A DNA stretch of 64,000 nt, from NCBI GenBank assembly GCA_013433145.1, contig CM024182.1:1488001-1552000 (forward strand). Direction: 5' to 3'. Position 1 is the stretch's first letter. Each line of letters starts with the position of its first letter. This document shows, piece by piece, positions 1 to 21,601 of the stretch. The notes under the pieces were generated by a model. It had not been told where the DNA came from. It saw nothing but the letters and a program-made list of their open reading frames with translations, and did not search any database. This stretch comes from Ascaris suum (Eukaryota; Nematoda; Chromadorea; Rhabditida; Ascarididae). The position numbers were made by a program, and so were the translations under genes.

Positions 1-506
1 ATTTTAGTTAATCGAAGTTTTTTTTTTTTAATATCTTCGATTTATATTCTCAACGAATATTTTCATTATTTAAACGCAATTATTATGATTACTAATTGAT
101 AAATAAAACAATGTTTTGAATTACTCATTAAATTTTCTTCTCACTCATATTTTATACTATTGAATTATGCAATATATATAATGGTAACTATAAACAATAG
201 AATGTGATCAATTTTTTAATTCTCTCTAAATGGTTTTTCATCATTCAGCTAACTTTTTTTTTCTCTTCTATTACTTTCTGTTTGATAAAGAAAAATTTTG
301 AATTTTTTTCATTATTCTATTCTCGTAATTATTTTTATTGATTTTATTTTAAAAAAATTTGGCTAATTTTCATCAAATGTTTTTTTTTCTCTCTATTGTT
401 TTTACACATATTAATTTTCTAGAAAATTAGTGCATTTTTTAGCGTTAATTAACTCAAAGAATTTCATTACCCGTTTAAAGTTCAAGTAGAATTTAATTTT
501 GAGGCA
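1..506. other. AT-rich sequence upstream of the GPCR
   Basis: This stretch is non-coding and very T-rich, with several short T runs. I see no ORF or RNA gene in it. It should contain the promoter and 5' leader of the receptor gene that starts at 507. A TTTTGAG just before the ATG could serve as a trans-splice acceptor, but this is not demonstrable here. Confidence 0.4.
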
Positions 507-6042
<5,536 letters not shown>

Positions 6043-6085
6043 TTCGTTCATATCTTCTCGAAATATTAAACTCAGTCTATGTGGA

Positions 6086-6091
6086 AATAAA
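6086..6091 (+). terminator. Polyadenylation signal AATAAA of the GPCR gene
   Basis: An AATAAA lies 44 bases after the receptor stop codon and about 17 bases before a (TA)n tract. It is the first such hexamer downstream, so it is the likely poly(A) signal. Confidence 0.5.
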
Positions 6092-6104
6092 GCGGCACAT
6101 ATGA

Positions 6105-9556
<3,452 letters not shown>

Positions 9557-9562
9557 TTTATT
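9557..9562 (-). terminator. Polyadenylation signal of the 478-aa gene
   Basis: TTTATT on the plus strand reads AATAAA on the minus strand, about 50 bases beyond the stop codon at 9613-9615. Position and strand fit a 3'-end signal. Confidence 0.5.
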
Positions 9563-9612
9563 TCTTTGCGGCAAAAAAATTGAGGAAGAAGTTCAATTTA
9601 TGATGGAGCCCA

Positions 9613-12600
9613 TTAGCGGAAGCACAATTTTCCATTGATCCAAACTCGATGCGCCTCATAATTGGGACAATAGGCACGTAATATGAAAGGTTTAACGCCT
9701 TGGAGGGCACTGGTATCGACTATAAAATGCATATCCACACCTTCATTTGGTATACGGCGTACTGTTACCTGCAAATGAAATTGATAGTAAAGATAATCGA
9801 TGATGTGTAAAGGTATATTTTAGGCACAAATATCTTTAAAAAAAATACTTTTATATTATCAGGAAGTAACCGACGAATAAAGGAATAAATGCTATTCTTT
9901 CATAAAATCTACCCATAAAAAATTGAAAGAAGAAAAACTTTGCCCAAGAAAGTATAATAAGGGCTTTCTCAATGATACGTCGGCAGTGACATAATGACCT
10001 ATGCAATAGGAGTTGAAGCACTAAGAAAGCGAAAAGGAAAAATGCATATTTTTTTTAGCACCATTGAAGAAAACGCCGATACTTTTGCCTATTCTGATAG
10101 TGTTCTTTCACCAAGCAAGAAGGAAAAAAAAATTCGATTATTCATTAATCGGCTATTCAAATGAATGTTGAATGAGAAGATATTGAGGTATTGACTCTCA
10201 TATGGACTCTCTAGGAGCCGCAAAATTTTGCTTAAGAAGCGACGAGTCGGGTGAAAATCTTTGGAGCATAAATAATTCCTTAAAGAAAAAATGGAAAAGA
10301 AACAAAATAATATATTGAGCAATCAATTTGCTGCCTTGTTGATTAAGACCTCTGATTTATCGCATTTAATTTCTGATCAAGGGTGATAAATTTTCGGCCG
10401 GAAATCTGGCTAATCAAATTCTATAAAATATCGTCGATGCTAATTTTTTATACGCATGTCGTTGTTTCACGTTTTTTTTCTCTTTTCTCGTCGAAATAAC
10501 ATATTTTCGAATGAAATAACAGAAAAAAAATATCCCTTAAAAAACTTTAGTAATGAAGCAAACAAAAAAAAAAAAAAAAAAATTTAAAGAATCGATAAAA
10601 TTAAATTGCGAATTTTTTTTTAAACGATGATTTTTTTTTTTGCAACGAATTTCTGGAAAAATTTTTATAATAGACATACAACAATGAACTAATCGAAAAT
10701 ATGAAATTATTTTTTGATTTGTTGAAAATTAATTTTCTCTTATATTTAGCTAATTTTCTCTTATATTTAGCTAATTTTCTCTTATATTTATCTAATTTTC
10801 TCTTATATTTAGCTAATTTTCTCTTATATTTGGCTAATTTTCTCTTATATTTAGCTAAGATTTTGCATGAAAAATGCGATTTCTATATATTTCTAAATTT
10901 TTTTCTTTAACCGAAGAATTCAACGAAAAATTTTGCTCGGAAAATTATTTTTAACTAAGCTTTTTCGGGAAACTTACTCTAGCGTTGTAAAAAAGTTTTT
11001 TTTTTTTGAAATTCTTTTCTCTATTTTATCGAATGATCAATTTTTTTCTTCAAACGAGAAATTATATATTAACGAACGAAAATGATGATATTTATTGATT
11101 TCGTTTTTTTTCTTCGCATTTAATTTTTTTTAATTTTATTCGTTTACTTTTTACTTACTTTTGATGGAAGTAAAATTTCTTCGTTATCTTTCCATGCTCT
11201 AACTTGATAATCGAACGTTTTCCTATCACAGCCCATAGGTAATTCAAATCTCTAAAATAGTAAATACAGGTGAAATGACAATTTCTCTTATATAACTTAA
11301 TCATCGAATTGTTTATGTTATTTTATTAGAAGATTTCGAATTTTCAATCAATTAAAGAAGCGATCATATAAACACATACAAAATAAAATTAAATCCTCAA
11401 TTAAGGGGATTCAATATTTATATTTGAAGAATGTATAAATACGCTAATATACTTCGAAATTATGACAGTATTTTATTCAATAAGTTTTAATATATGAACG
11501 AATTAATTATTTCTTGCAAAAAAACAGAATTAAAAATCAAATGAGACTTAGTGAATTGAATGGAATTTCGATGAGGAAAAAATTCACTAAATTAGTGTTA
11601 TGCAATTTTATACTCATATAATAGTAAAATGCAAATTTAGCAACAATTTTTCCACATTTGAAATAAATTCTATGCGAAATAACGAATCATTTTTGTCATC
11701 ATATTCGACGATATAAAATCGGAATAAAATATTTCATTCGGCATAATACACTCATTAGGCATATTAAATAGCCTCAATAATTAAGCGTAATATTCTCAAA
11801 ATCTATGCATAAATAGAATATTTCTTAATTCTATTTGAATTTTCGATTATTTCAATTCAGATATTTAAAATGTATTTATTTTAATTAAAATATTTTCTTG
11901 AAATTCTTGTCAAAATTTTTGAATTCGAAATATTAGCATCGTACCTTGTTTTTAATATTTTCTTAGCAAAAATTTTTCGCTGCTATGTAAGTGATAAAGA
12001 GTAGAAATGTGTAATGGCATCTTCATTAATTCATCATAAAATAAGAACCTGTAATATATTGCTGCAAAGAGGAGGTGCTTTATGTACTGGACAACATGGT
12101 ATACTTGCTTCAGTAGGCATATCGATCATCTCTTTTGATCCATGATCTGATCGCTGAAAGAGAAAAATTATTTGAATAGCAAATTCGTTAAGTCGTTAAA
12201 TATGTGGCTGTTTTTTAAAATCAGTTTGTCCATGACATTAGATAATCGAAAGGCTATGTTTTCATTTAAGTCGTACTAGGTCTCATGACAATGGTTAACT
12301 ACACTAAACTAGTCTGCTGTAATAAACCCACTAATCTGCAAGGGGAAGGATAGGTACGGGTGAGCGGAAATAGGGAGGAGATGGGACGGTGTGCTCCTCA
12401 TATTGTTGTATAGTTCTATCAATTTCTCAGTATTTCGTTGGCAAGGATTTTATCATCGAATTAGTAGTGCTGTATTTGCATACATCATAGATGTGATCTC
12501 ATTATCTGTTTTATCCTTCATGAGATCATTGATAGATTGCTTGCACTATGGTGAGCAGAAAAAAACAACTGAAACGTATAGAAATCTTTTATGATATATG

Positions 12601-15600
12601 AGTGAATTTTTATCACTCCACAACGCTTAGCTCATATAAATTTTCTTATAAAAATATAAATTTTGATGATTATAAGCTTTAAGTAATTTGCTTTATTTTA
12701 TTCATCCGTATGTTTAAATGCGAATAAAATGAATTCGTATTGTTTCTTTTTTTTTTTTTTTTTTTTTTTTTGTTTCTAATGACATAGCGTTTAATCGAAT
12801 TTTCCGCTGAACTTATAAACGATAATATGCAAATTAGTATTAAACAACAAATTCAAAATTTCGATGAAAATAAATTCGTCATCGAATAATTGAATGAATT
12901 CGTTTGGCCAGTGCCTGAATGAGGGAACGATTTTGTCAACGCTAATTGGATAACGAAATAATCAAGTGGACGAATAGATGAACAATGGTAATCATTTTGC
13001 ATATATGCAAATGAATCTGCATATGAATTCTTGCTGATGGGTTTCTCCATCTTCAGATATATACATCATATATACATCGAACAGCTAATCTCCGGCGAAA
13101 AACTGAAGAATGTCTCTTAGAATGAAAGGGTGTCAAACTGATCAAAACTTCATTTAAATCAAATAAACGATCGGAATTGGGGTATCCATATTGCATTGTA
13201 ACTGAAATCAGAGTGGCGAATTCTCATTTAACAAGAGGAATCTGTTAATTATAAGCCCAATAGAAGAAAAGCAGTGAACTTGAACGGATTTGATGATCGG
13301 ATTTGTTGATTTTCGATGGATATTATCCACTTTCATCTTTTGTTTTTCTCCTTGCGAAGCATTTATCTTTGGCTAAAAATATACATATTTAATAATAGTG
13401 CATTGTTGAATTTGAAGTTTTTTTTTTAAGGAAAACCACAATATTTTGTACGCTGATGAAAAATTACAAGAAATGAGAATTCAATCTGCTTGGTTCATCT
13501 GTGAATTGTTATGCAGATTGTTATGCAGTACTGTGAATACCTTTCTCAGGTAAATCAATGAATGAAGTTGATTTAAACTTTATAAGAAATGACGCGATTG
13601 CATTCCAATGGTAAAAATCGGCTAGTAGAACATTACTCTATTGTTTGAATTGTTCAAATACAAGAAGCATGTTCCAATGCTTGAATTGATGAGTTATTAA
13701 GCAGAGGTTTTCATCAACTAATGTTGCCTTAGTTTTTGCTCTTAGAAAAAGTTACATCGACTTATATTTTTACGCTCTATCAGAAATAATGATTTCTATT
13801 CGCATTCGGAAATTTTCTTTATGTCTTTCCAAGAAATGCCATCATTTCGTTCGATTCAATAAACGCCGATTAAGAACGATTGCTCATTTATATTATCGTT
13901 CAATTTCAATAAATTTGCATATAAATCACTTCATAGTACTAACAATCTCAATACAATTTAATTAGTCAATCAATTAAAAAACATTCAACTTGCTAATTAA
14001 AAACATTTTATTTTATTCAACAAAGAAGTACATCGAAGAGATCATCTACACTTAGTGAAGATTTTCAACGTTAAAATCGATGAATTATTAAGAAAATGAG
14101 AAATAAAAGAAATTAATAGAAATTTTAAAACCTCTTTTCGACGCAATTTAAATACACTTCTATAGAGAGCATTATTCGGATCGATTCCATCGAAATAGTC
14201 CTTCAATCTGAACGATGTCTTTTGTCGTTGTGGAATATCATCTTTTTGCTAAATAAAAAAAATATTCTCTAAGTTATCGATTAATAAAATTAAACGATAT
14301 TGCAAAGTCCAATAAAGAAAGAAACCATTATAAATAATATTGATGATATATGATAATGAGGAATATTTTCAACGTCCTCATTGATTTCTAATAATGTAAC
14401 GTCGTTTTTTTTTCCTTAAATGATAAATAAATTTGACGTTACAACAAAATGCAGTAAATAAGAAATAGAATATTGAAATATTTATAAGTATTTACATTTA
14501 GTATGTATAAGTATTAAATATTTTTGAATATTTTAGAAATTCAAAATGAAAAATTTTTCGTCGATATATATTTTTGAGATTTGCTCGGCGATATTATAAT
14601 TTATTCTGGAAAAATATCTGAAAATGACTTAAATGTTGTTAGATAATTTGTGCTAAAAATTTAGTCGTTATCATTTTTTGTATATTGTGATGTACAACGG
14701 AATTTTAATGAATAAAGCATTATATTTCACCATAAAGGGTAAACAATGATCATATATAAGCCGAACTATCATAGAAATTACCCCCACGTAAAAATTTTAT
14801 TCTTCTTTGAAAAAAAAAAGGAAGTGTTTTGTTTCTTTCTGAAAAAAACTTAGCCGATTTCTCCGCAGGTAATTTATAAATACTCGACAAACAAATGATA
14901 TATGCAAATGATAAAAGTGATGCTTAGAAATTTGCATTCCCATTTAGTATATAAGAAATTCGGTTTATTCTGAATTATGATTCTTCTATCAAAAAATAAT
15001 TTAGCAATGATCAACAATGTGCATGAATTCAAGAAATAAAAGAACGCAACGAAAATTTATTTCAACTAAGATTGCAAATATTTCTATGCTTCCCTAGGCC
15101 TTGGGATATATAGCAATTCCAGTTGCACCGTTTAAAAGTGGAAGAGCATAATGAATCTTCTTCTTCAATCGTTTCTCACTTTAGTTTTGTGTATTTCTTC
15201 ATCGAAATTTGCAAATTTTTTTTTTGCATATATGCAAATAAATCTTTTTATTCCTCATTAAGAAATAATTTCATTTCCATTGGGAATTTTTCACTTATTA
15301 CTAGGGAAATTTTCATTGAAGATTACTTAAAATTTTTATGTGATTTATTGCAAACAATAATATTTCGTTGAGGTGAACAATTCATTACGTCCTAACCTTG
15401 CCGATTCTTTTTGAACGTTTTTTGAGATTCTTCTTTGAAGAATGCCTTTTTCGCCTTGTCTGCAAACTATACAAATGAACATCTAATATACCTTTCTAAA
15501 TCGAACGATTCAATTGACATATTTTAATAACACAATTCAATAATCCAACACAAACGTATACTAATAATTTATGCACAGGCAACACAATAAATGTTAACCC

Positions 15601-18600
15601 TATATGATAATAACGAAAATGTTGTGCATATCAACTAGAGGATAAATACGATGTGAGTCGTTCCCATTCAAGCCTAAGAATTTATGCTGTTCTATGGAAT
15701 ATCCCTCCCTGAAGACTTAGATTAAAACTAACTGTGCTAGGTGCGCTACGACTTATTTGCAATCTCGCAGGTGATGATTTTCTCCGCTTTCTGAGGCGAG
15801 ATGGAACTGTGCGGTATACCTGCAATCTGTTTATTATATTTCATTTCCACTAGGACAATATCCTCTCCGGAAATTTCAACCTTTTATTATGCGCCAACTG
15901 ATCTCGATGTATAACGAATAAAATATCTTTATTTTATTATTAATATGCGCAAAGTAAATTAATAAAAGGAATATGCAAATTTCTTCATATGGTTTATTCA
16001 ATCCGAATGACTTGCTTACTTCTCTATTGATCTTATACAACAACTGTACTACATAGAAATTATCTATAATATATTTGGCTACTAGCAAGCCTATATTTCT
16101 CGCTAACGAATAAAAACAATGTAACTGAAAGAACTAATTCCGAGAAATTGCATCCAAACTAAAAACTTTTATCATATCAGAACAAATCTTATTATCATCA
16201 CACATATATACCTTCATCTTTGCTTTAGCGCTCTTGTCGGATGTTGCTGTCAAAGTGTGTTGCATGGTTTTGAGGCTTTCTTTTGGTATTTCCATGCGCT
16301 CTTTTTTAGCATCTATCCTTATCTCATTATCTTCAACAGTATAGAATTTTTAAAAAAAATTCAATTATCACACTTATGATTATGTCATTGACGAATAATC
16401 ATTGAAGTCGAAAAAAAAAAACAACACTGATCCGCCAGATATATTACGATGTATATATTATGCTACGAATATGGAAATAAAAGGAATTGCATTGCATCAA
16501 GATTTCATAGTATTGCTTGCTAATCCTCCTCCCCTCCCTATCCCCCTCCCTTCCCCCCCCCCCCCCATATCCAGGTCATTTAACAATTGCAGCTTATTTC
16601 TCATATTTCATGCTTGTTGCATGATCGGCTTTCAATAAATCGCCATCACATCACAACAATTTTTTTTTCCGCTGGTCACTATCCATTTGTTTGTTAGTTC
16701 AATAAGCAATCATGACGAAACTCTTGTGGGAAAAAATCTTTTCAACTTCACTAAGTGAAGAAATATTGAATTTAAATGTAGCTGAAATCTAATATTTAAA
16801 ATTTACATATTGAACAAGGAGGCTTCCATTAAAATTTCGATTCAAAAAAAAAAACGGAACGATTTAGTTGAGTTTAAAGAGTTGTGAATTTCTATGAAAT
16901 ATTTTGCATAGTTTGATTTATATTCCTCATATGACGCGTTGTATTGAATAGTTTCTTTCTTTTCTTTTTTTTTTTCATTTCACATTTATAGATGGGAATT
17001 AATATATACTCTTTATTGAGTGCTATCCTATTTCTACTTATATATCTTTCATTTTTTTTTCTAATCGTCTTAATATTTCACTGCAATTTTCTCTATTTTT
17101 TTTTTAATGGAGAGAAAAGATTTCACGATAAGCAAAAAAAAAACACCTTTCGAAGACTTTTTCAGTGAAGAAATACGAGAGCTTTTATCAGTTTGTGTTG
17201 CTTCCTCTACGTTTGCGTATGCATTCGAGGTTGTTCCAAGTTTTTCATTGATTTTCAATGCGGGAATATTGGAAGATTCTATAGCGGAAACGTTTACTTT
17301 TCCGCCTTCAGCGATTCCCATTGTTGTAAGTTTTTGCAATGCGGTTGAAGACTCTTTTTTAGATTCTTTTTCCATAGAAAGAGCCACTAGAATTATGGAA
17401 AATTTTAGCAACAACAAGAAAATACTGTGACTTTAAGTAGTTACCGTAACATCTTTTAAGATGTAAGCAATAATTGTTGTAAGAGGCAATAATGTATAAG
17501 AGCCAATTTGTACAATTTTGTATAATGGCGCATATGTGTAAAGAATGCTTCACTTTTAGTATGAATACGTCACCTCTGCATGTTTTTTTTTTCGTAACGC
17601 ATAACTATCAAGCGGGATTTACGGAAATGTGGAATGATATTTTGGAGAGAAATAAGGCTGATAAAGCTAGTGGTTAAGTGGCACTGTTCTTGCAAGGTAC
17701 AACTTCCTTGGCAGCAATTTATTGCACCTTGATTCATGCACAATTCTCTGTGGCTCCCAGGAAAGACGTTATGCTTCCTCATGGGTGAAGCGATACTAAA
17801 GAACCTGGCCACATTCCCGTCCCACTTATGCAGCAGCGAAGTTGCGAGTGCATAGATGAGACTGACGCTAAGCAGGAAGTCAGTTCGTCTTCATCTTCTT
17901 CAGCTCCCGAATCGGAATGTCCCCAGTTACCACCTATGCGCACATGGGATCTAAAAAACTGGAACTGACCAAGTAGATCGACAAAACCTCGATGCTTCAC
18001 CTCGGGATCTATAAGATCGGAAACCACCCGGACATGCAAACTGATATGGGGCGGCTCCAGTTTTCTACTCGCCGTAAAATCGTTTTCTTATATATTAATT
18101 GCTCAAATCTGCACTAATTGCTTATCTGACAGCTTTCGCTTTCATCCTATCCCTAGCCCCACAAGGTGGAATTCGAAATGTGCGCTCAATTATTCACATA
18201 CTTACAGTGAAGAAATTAGATGGCCTAAACGAAACAAGTGCAAAATATAGTTGATGAAATCTGCTAACAGGATGTAGCGTCAGACGATTTCGTGGTAATG
18301 GAATCTCTTTGTCTCATAAACTTGATACCGCTCTTGAAGTAGTCCGGTTTATTGGGCGCAAGCGTCCACACATCTGCATCGTATTTGTCTTGATCGTTCG
18401 GATATTGTGGAGGAAGCTCGTTCATCCTTGCCATCTATGATGAAATAGTTCACTTACTAATTATTGGAAGAATATTTGCAAGTAGTTTTGTATTTAATAA
18501 TAAATTTCGACATGGTGAGAAATTAATATAACTGAGAAAGAAAAAATTATTATATTTATATAGGTTGTTAACTAGTTCTTCCTTATAGATAGATAATTTC

Positions 18601-20015
18601 CACTCAATAGGGACATCACTGTGAAGAATTTTGGTTAGGATGTGGATTTATCAAAAAAGACAAGATCCACGATTTTAATGACGTCGAGGAATGCAGAGCA
18701 GTTAAACAAATCGTTTTCGATAGTGACACATCGATCCTGCATTGTAGAATATGGATGTTTCTTCGAAGGCAAACATAAAGGATGATCAGGTTCACTATTA
18801 AGTTTCTAGGAAATCTGTTTTAAAGAACTTCCTTTCTATTAAAGGGAAGCAATAGAATGTTGTTGGTTGAGAGGTGATGATAAGACATTCTAGAAACTTT
18901 AAAAGACTACGATAAAATACTCTCCCTACCCCTCCCCCCCCCCCCCCCCCACCCCAACCCCTTCAGGACACTGCTCAACGATTTTAAGGTTGAATTGATT
19001 TTTTTTTCCTTATATGACATAAGAGTCAAGTTATTCGCCATACTAAATCTCAAATAAAGCGATATGAAGCAATCAAAAACAAAAAAAAAATCAGATTTTA
19101 TGAAATATTTAAAAACTTTTCAACTCAGAAATATTTTTTAAAAAGAAATTAATCGCTTTCAATATTAGTTAAACGTCGAAAATTGAAAAACAAACGAGTA
19201 AAAAAATAAAAGATAAAATGCATCGAATGTATTCGAAGGATATGCACCTGTGGATTTTATTTATCATACTAGCCATTTTTATATGTTGTTAATGAGCGAT
19301 AAAATATGCAAAATAATGCATTCAAACTTTAGCGCATTTGATCATTTATGCAAATTTTCTATGAAAGGTTCGTTTTTTTTTTTGGAATTAGGTTGTTGTG
19401 AAACACGACGAATCCTGTTAGTCTTCAACTTCTAAGTGGTACCTTTATGAGCCCTTGACTTTCATATGATACTTCATGAGGTCTTCAATTTCCACCTAGC
19501 ACCTTTACGAGCCTTCAAGTATGTTTAATTTCGATCGAATTGCGTCAAGAATTAAGAATTTCAACGTTGAACTTGAGAGAAAATATTCCTTATTTTATAC
19601 CTGTTAAAATTCCCCACTTACCTTCAATATTTTCCAGGTAGTAACCTTAGGTAAGATAGAATGACGCAAACATATATACGTATAGATGCATGGAAATGAT
19701 ATGCTCTTAAGCAACTCGTGCAGTTCAACTTATCGAATTTTGCAAAATCTGTTCATATTTAAGAAACAATAACAGCACTTTTCTCGATCATCTATGAACG
19801 TTATTTACAAAGCTTAAAAATCAATTAAGAAGAAAGATTTACGTTTATTTTTCGAAGAAACCCACTTAAGCAATATTTCAACAACGAATTGAATTAATAA
19901 TTTGAATTGTTGTTCTTTATACCTCTTCAACTTTATCCAATAGAAGATGGATCATTGGACCGAGAAGATTTGCCTCTTTCAGCGGAAAATCTTTCGGTAG
20001 ATCACCAGATGACAT
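9613..20015 (-). CDS. Uncharacterised 478-aa protein, 11 exons
   Basis: Minus-strand exons: 20015-19923, 18434-18269, 18008-17805, 17386-17147, 16330-16212, 15819-15733, 15459-15396, 14241-14132, 12153-12049, 11251-11159 and 9768-9613. Phases close at every junction, giving 478 codons plus stop, which is strong support for a real gene. The N-terminus begins MSSGDLPKDFPLKEAN. Exon 2 has a DADVWTLAPNKPDYF block. Exon 3 has QFQFFRSHVRIGGNWG followed by an acidic run (EEDEDE). The middle is low-complexity, rich in Ser, Lys and Thr, with basic clusters (LRKRRKSS, TRRKRHSSKK) that could be nuclear localisation signals. The last two exons form a compact C-terminal block of about 80 residues with Cys, Trp and Pro-Asn landmarks. 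No signal peptide or membrane segment is seen. I recognise no family. The weakest calls are the exon 3, 5 and 8 acceptors, which use TAG or AAG with a poor pyrimidine tract. Confidence 0.72.
10731..10856. repeat. 21-bp minisatellite, 6 copies
   Basis: Six head-to-tail units of 21 bp lie inside the last intron of the 478-aa gene, each differing by no more than about one base. Because 21 is a multiple of 3, a plus-strand frame reads a heptapeptide repeat (NFLLYLA). That frame has no splice context and runs antisense to the host gene, so it is treated as non-coding. Confidence 0.92.
12747..12771. repeat. Poly(T) run
   Basis: An uninterrupted T homopolymer of about 25 bases within an intron of the 478-aa gene. 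On the gene's own strand it is poly(A). Confidence 0.85.
16535..16566. repeat. C-rich tract ending in a 14-C run
   Basis: CCCC, CCC, CCCCC and CCC blocks are separated by 1-3 bases and followed by 14 consecutive C at 16553-16566. The minus strand has enough closely spaced G tracts for a G-quadruplex. It lies in an intron of the 478-aa gene, so the G-rich version is on the transcribed RNA. Confidence 0.75.
18934..18950. repeat. C homopolymer of 17
   Basis: A run of 17 C in an otherwise AT-rich intron (intron 1 of the 478-aa gene), with further C blocks on both sides. Confidence 0.9.
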
Positions 20016-21185
20016 CCTCAAAATTATTCAATCTGGAAGAACAACTCATTATATTATTATTAGAATTCATTAGAATGTTATCGTTTAAAAAAAAATGCAC
20101 TCAATATTAATAGCAATATTATTATATTGTTACAATTTTCGATAATTAACAATGATCAAATAACTTATAAATCTTTTATTCTTCTAACTTATATAAATAG
20201 CCTAATAGGAGCTCAATGATCTCAATAGTGCTATTGAAGTTATTTAAAGTAATTGTATCCATTAGTATTTTATGATTACTTGTATCAAAGTAATAATCTT
20301 CGATCGATAAATTCATGATAGCCGTAAAGTCAAAACGATATCACTAAGGCTTCAAAATGCTCCCACAACGCACTCCGACAACCAAGCAATGTCCTCACGT
20401 CAAGATAACCAACAACTATGGATGGGAACGGCGGATCTAAACGACACTATAAAAGTGACGCCACCGTTCAATCGGGGAGAGGCGGAAAAAATCAACGCCC
20501 CTCCATGTGACGCTTCCATGTTTCTACGATGAAACAACTGTAGATTACTTACTTTAGACTTATAAGTATATATTCTATTCTTCATTCTCATAAAGTATGT
20601 GTATTTTAACCGTTATAATTGATTAGTTAGTTGAATGATAAGTCCTAATAAGCGAACATCGACGTTCAATTGATTACAATTACTATTTAATATTTCGCTA
20701 CTATGTTTCACTAACAAGTAATCCAATGCAAGTAATACAAGTGAATATAGTTTATAGATGATTTTATTAAAATTTCTTCTCAAAATATTTCAAAATTCAC
20801 AAATTTCTTAAGAAATTCTTCGATAGCAATAAATTTTCAATTTTTTTCAAATTATGAGTGCTAAAAAAAAAGAAAAAAATGGAAAAACGCGCCAGATGAG
20901 CTAACACAATATGCGCTTTTTAGTTTCATCTCAGTCAATAGATCAATCAATTTTATGACTTATAAAAAAGTGATAGAATATTTCATATCATACACTCATA
21001 CTTGATTAATTTGATTGATGCCAAAAATCCTAAACATAAAAACAAACCAACCGGTTGCAATAATGCAAACAACTTCTTACAGTTTTAAATGTTCGCTCAT
21101 TTTAATGTTTTGATAGAAGGCTTGAAATCTATGAAGATATATTTATGATACATGTTGTGACCATCAAATTTCCCCTCCTAAGTTC

Positions 21186-21302
21186 AACGATCAGACAAAC
21201 AGGCATACACACTCCAAAGTTCTTCAAACTAACGATCAGACAAACAGGCATACACACTCCAAAGTTCTTCAAACTAACGATCAGACAAACAGGCATACAC
21301 AT
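21186..21302. repeat. 45-bp tandem duplication, about 2.6 copies
   Basis: A 45-bp unit is repeated exactly at 21186-21230 and 21231-21275, and a partial third copy runs to about 21302. Identity between copies is essentially complete, so the duplication is recent. Confidence 0.92.
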
Positions 21303-21520
21303 ACATTCATAACTACAGACAAGACGACTTCACAATGCACCTTGCAAACGCGAATTCGCGACATTGCATAAAAACTCCTTTGCAAAAAAAAAAAAAAAAA
21401 TTCACGCCAATTGAACACTGCACAAATATGTATTTGTTATGTTTATGCATAGCCGCATAATAATATCTCGAGCAAACATTAAAGAATTCAGACGCGATTC
21501 CTATAAGAAACTTCAAACGT

Positions 21521-21601
21521 ATAAATAAATGAATAAATAAATAGATGAATAGAGAGAAAATAAATAAATAAATAAATAAACAAATAAATAAATAAATAAA
21601 T
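21521..21601. repeat. (AAAT)n tetranucleotide repeat
   Basis: An imperfect AAAT repeat of about 80 bp with a few interruptions. Confidence 0.9.

Noticed and set aside
17107..17430. 107-codon plus-strand ORF
   Set aside because: It is antisense to exon 4 of the 478-aa minus-strand gene, whose frame and phases are supported.
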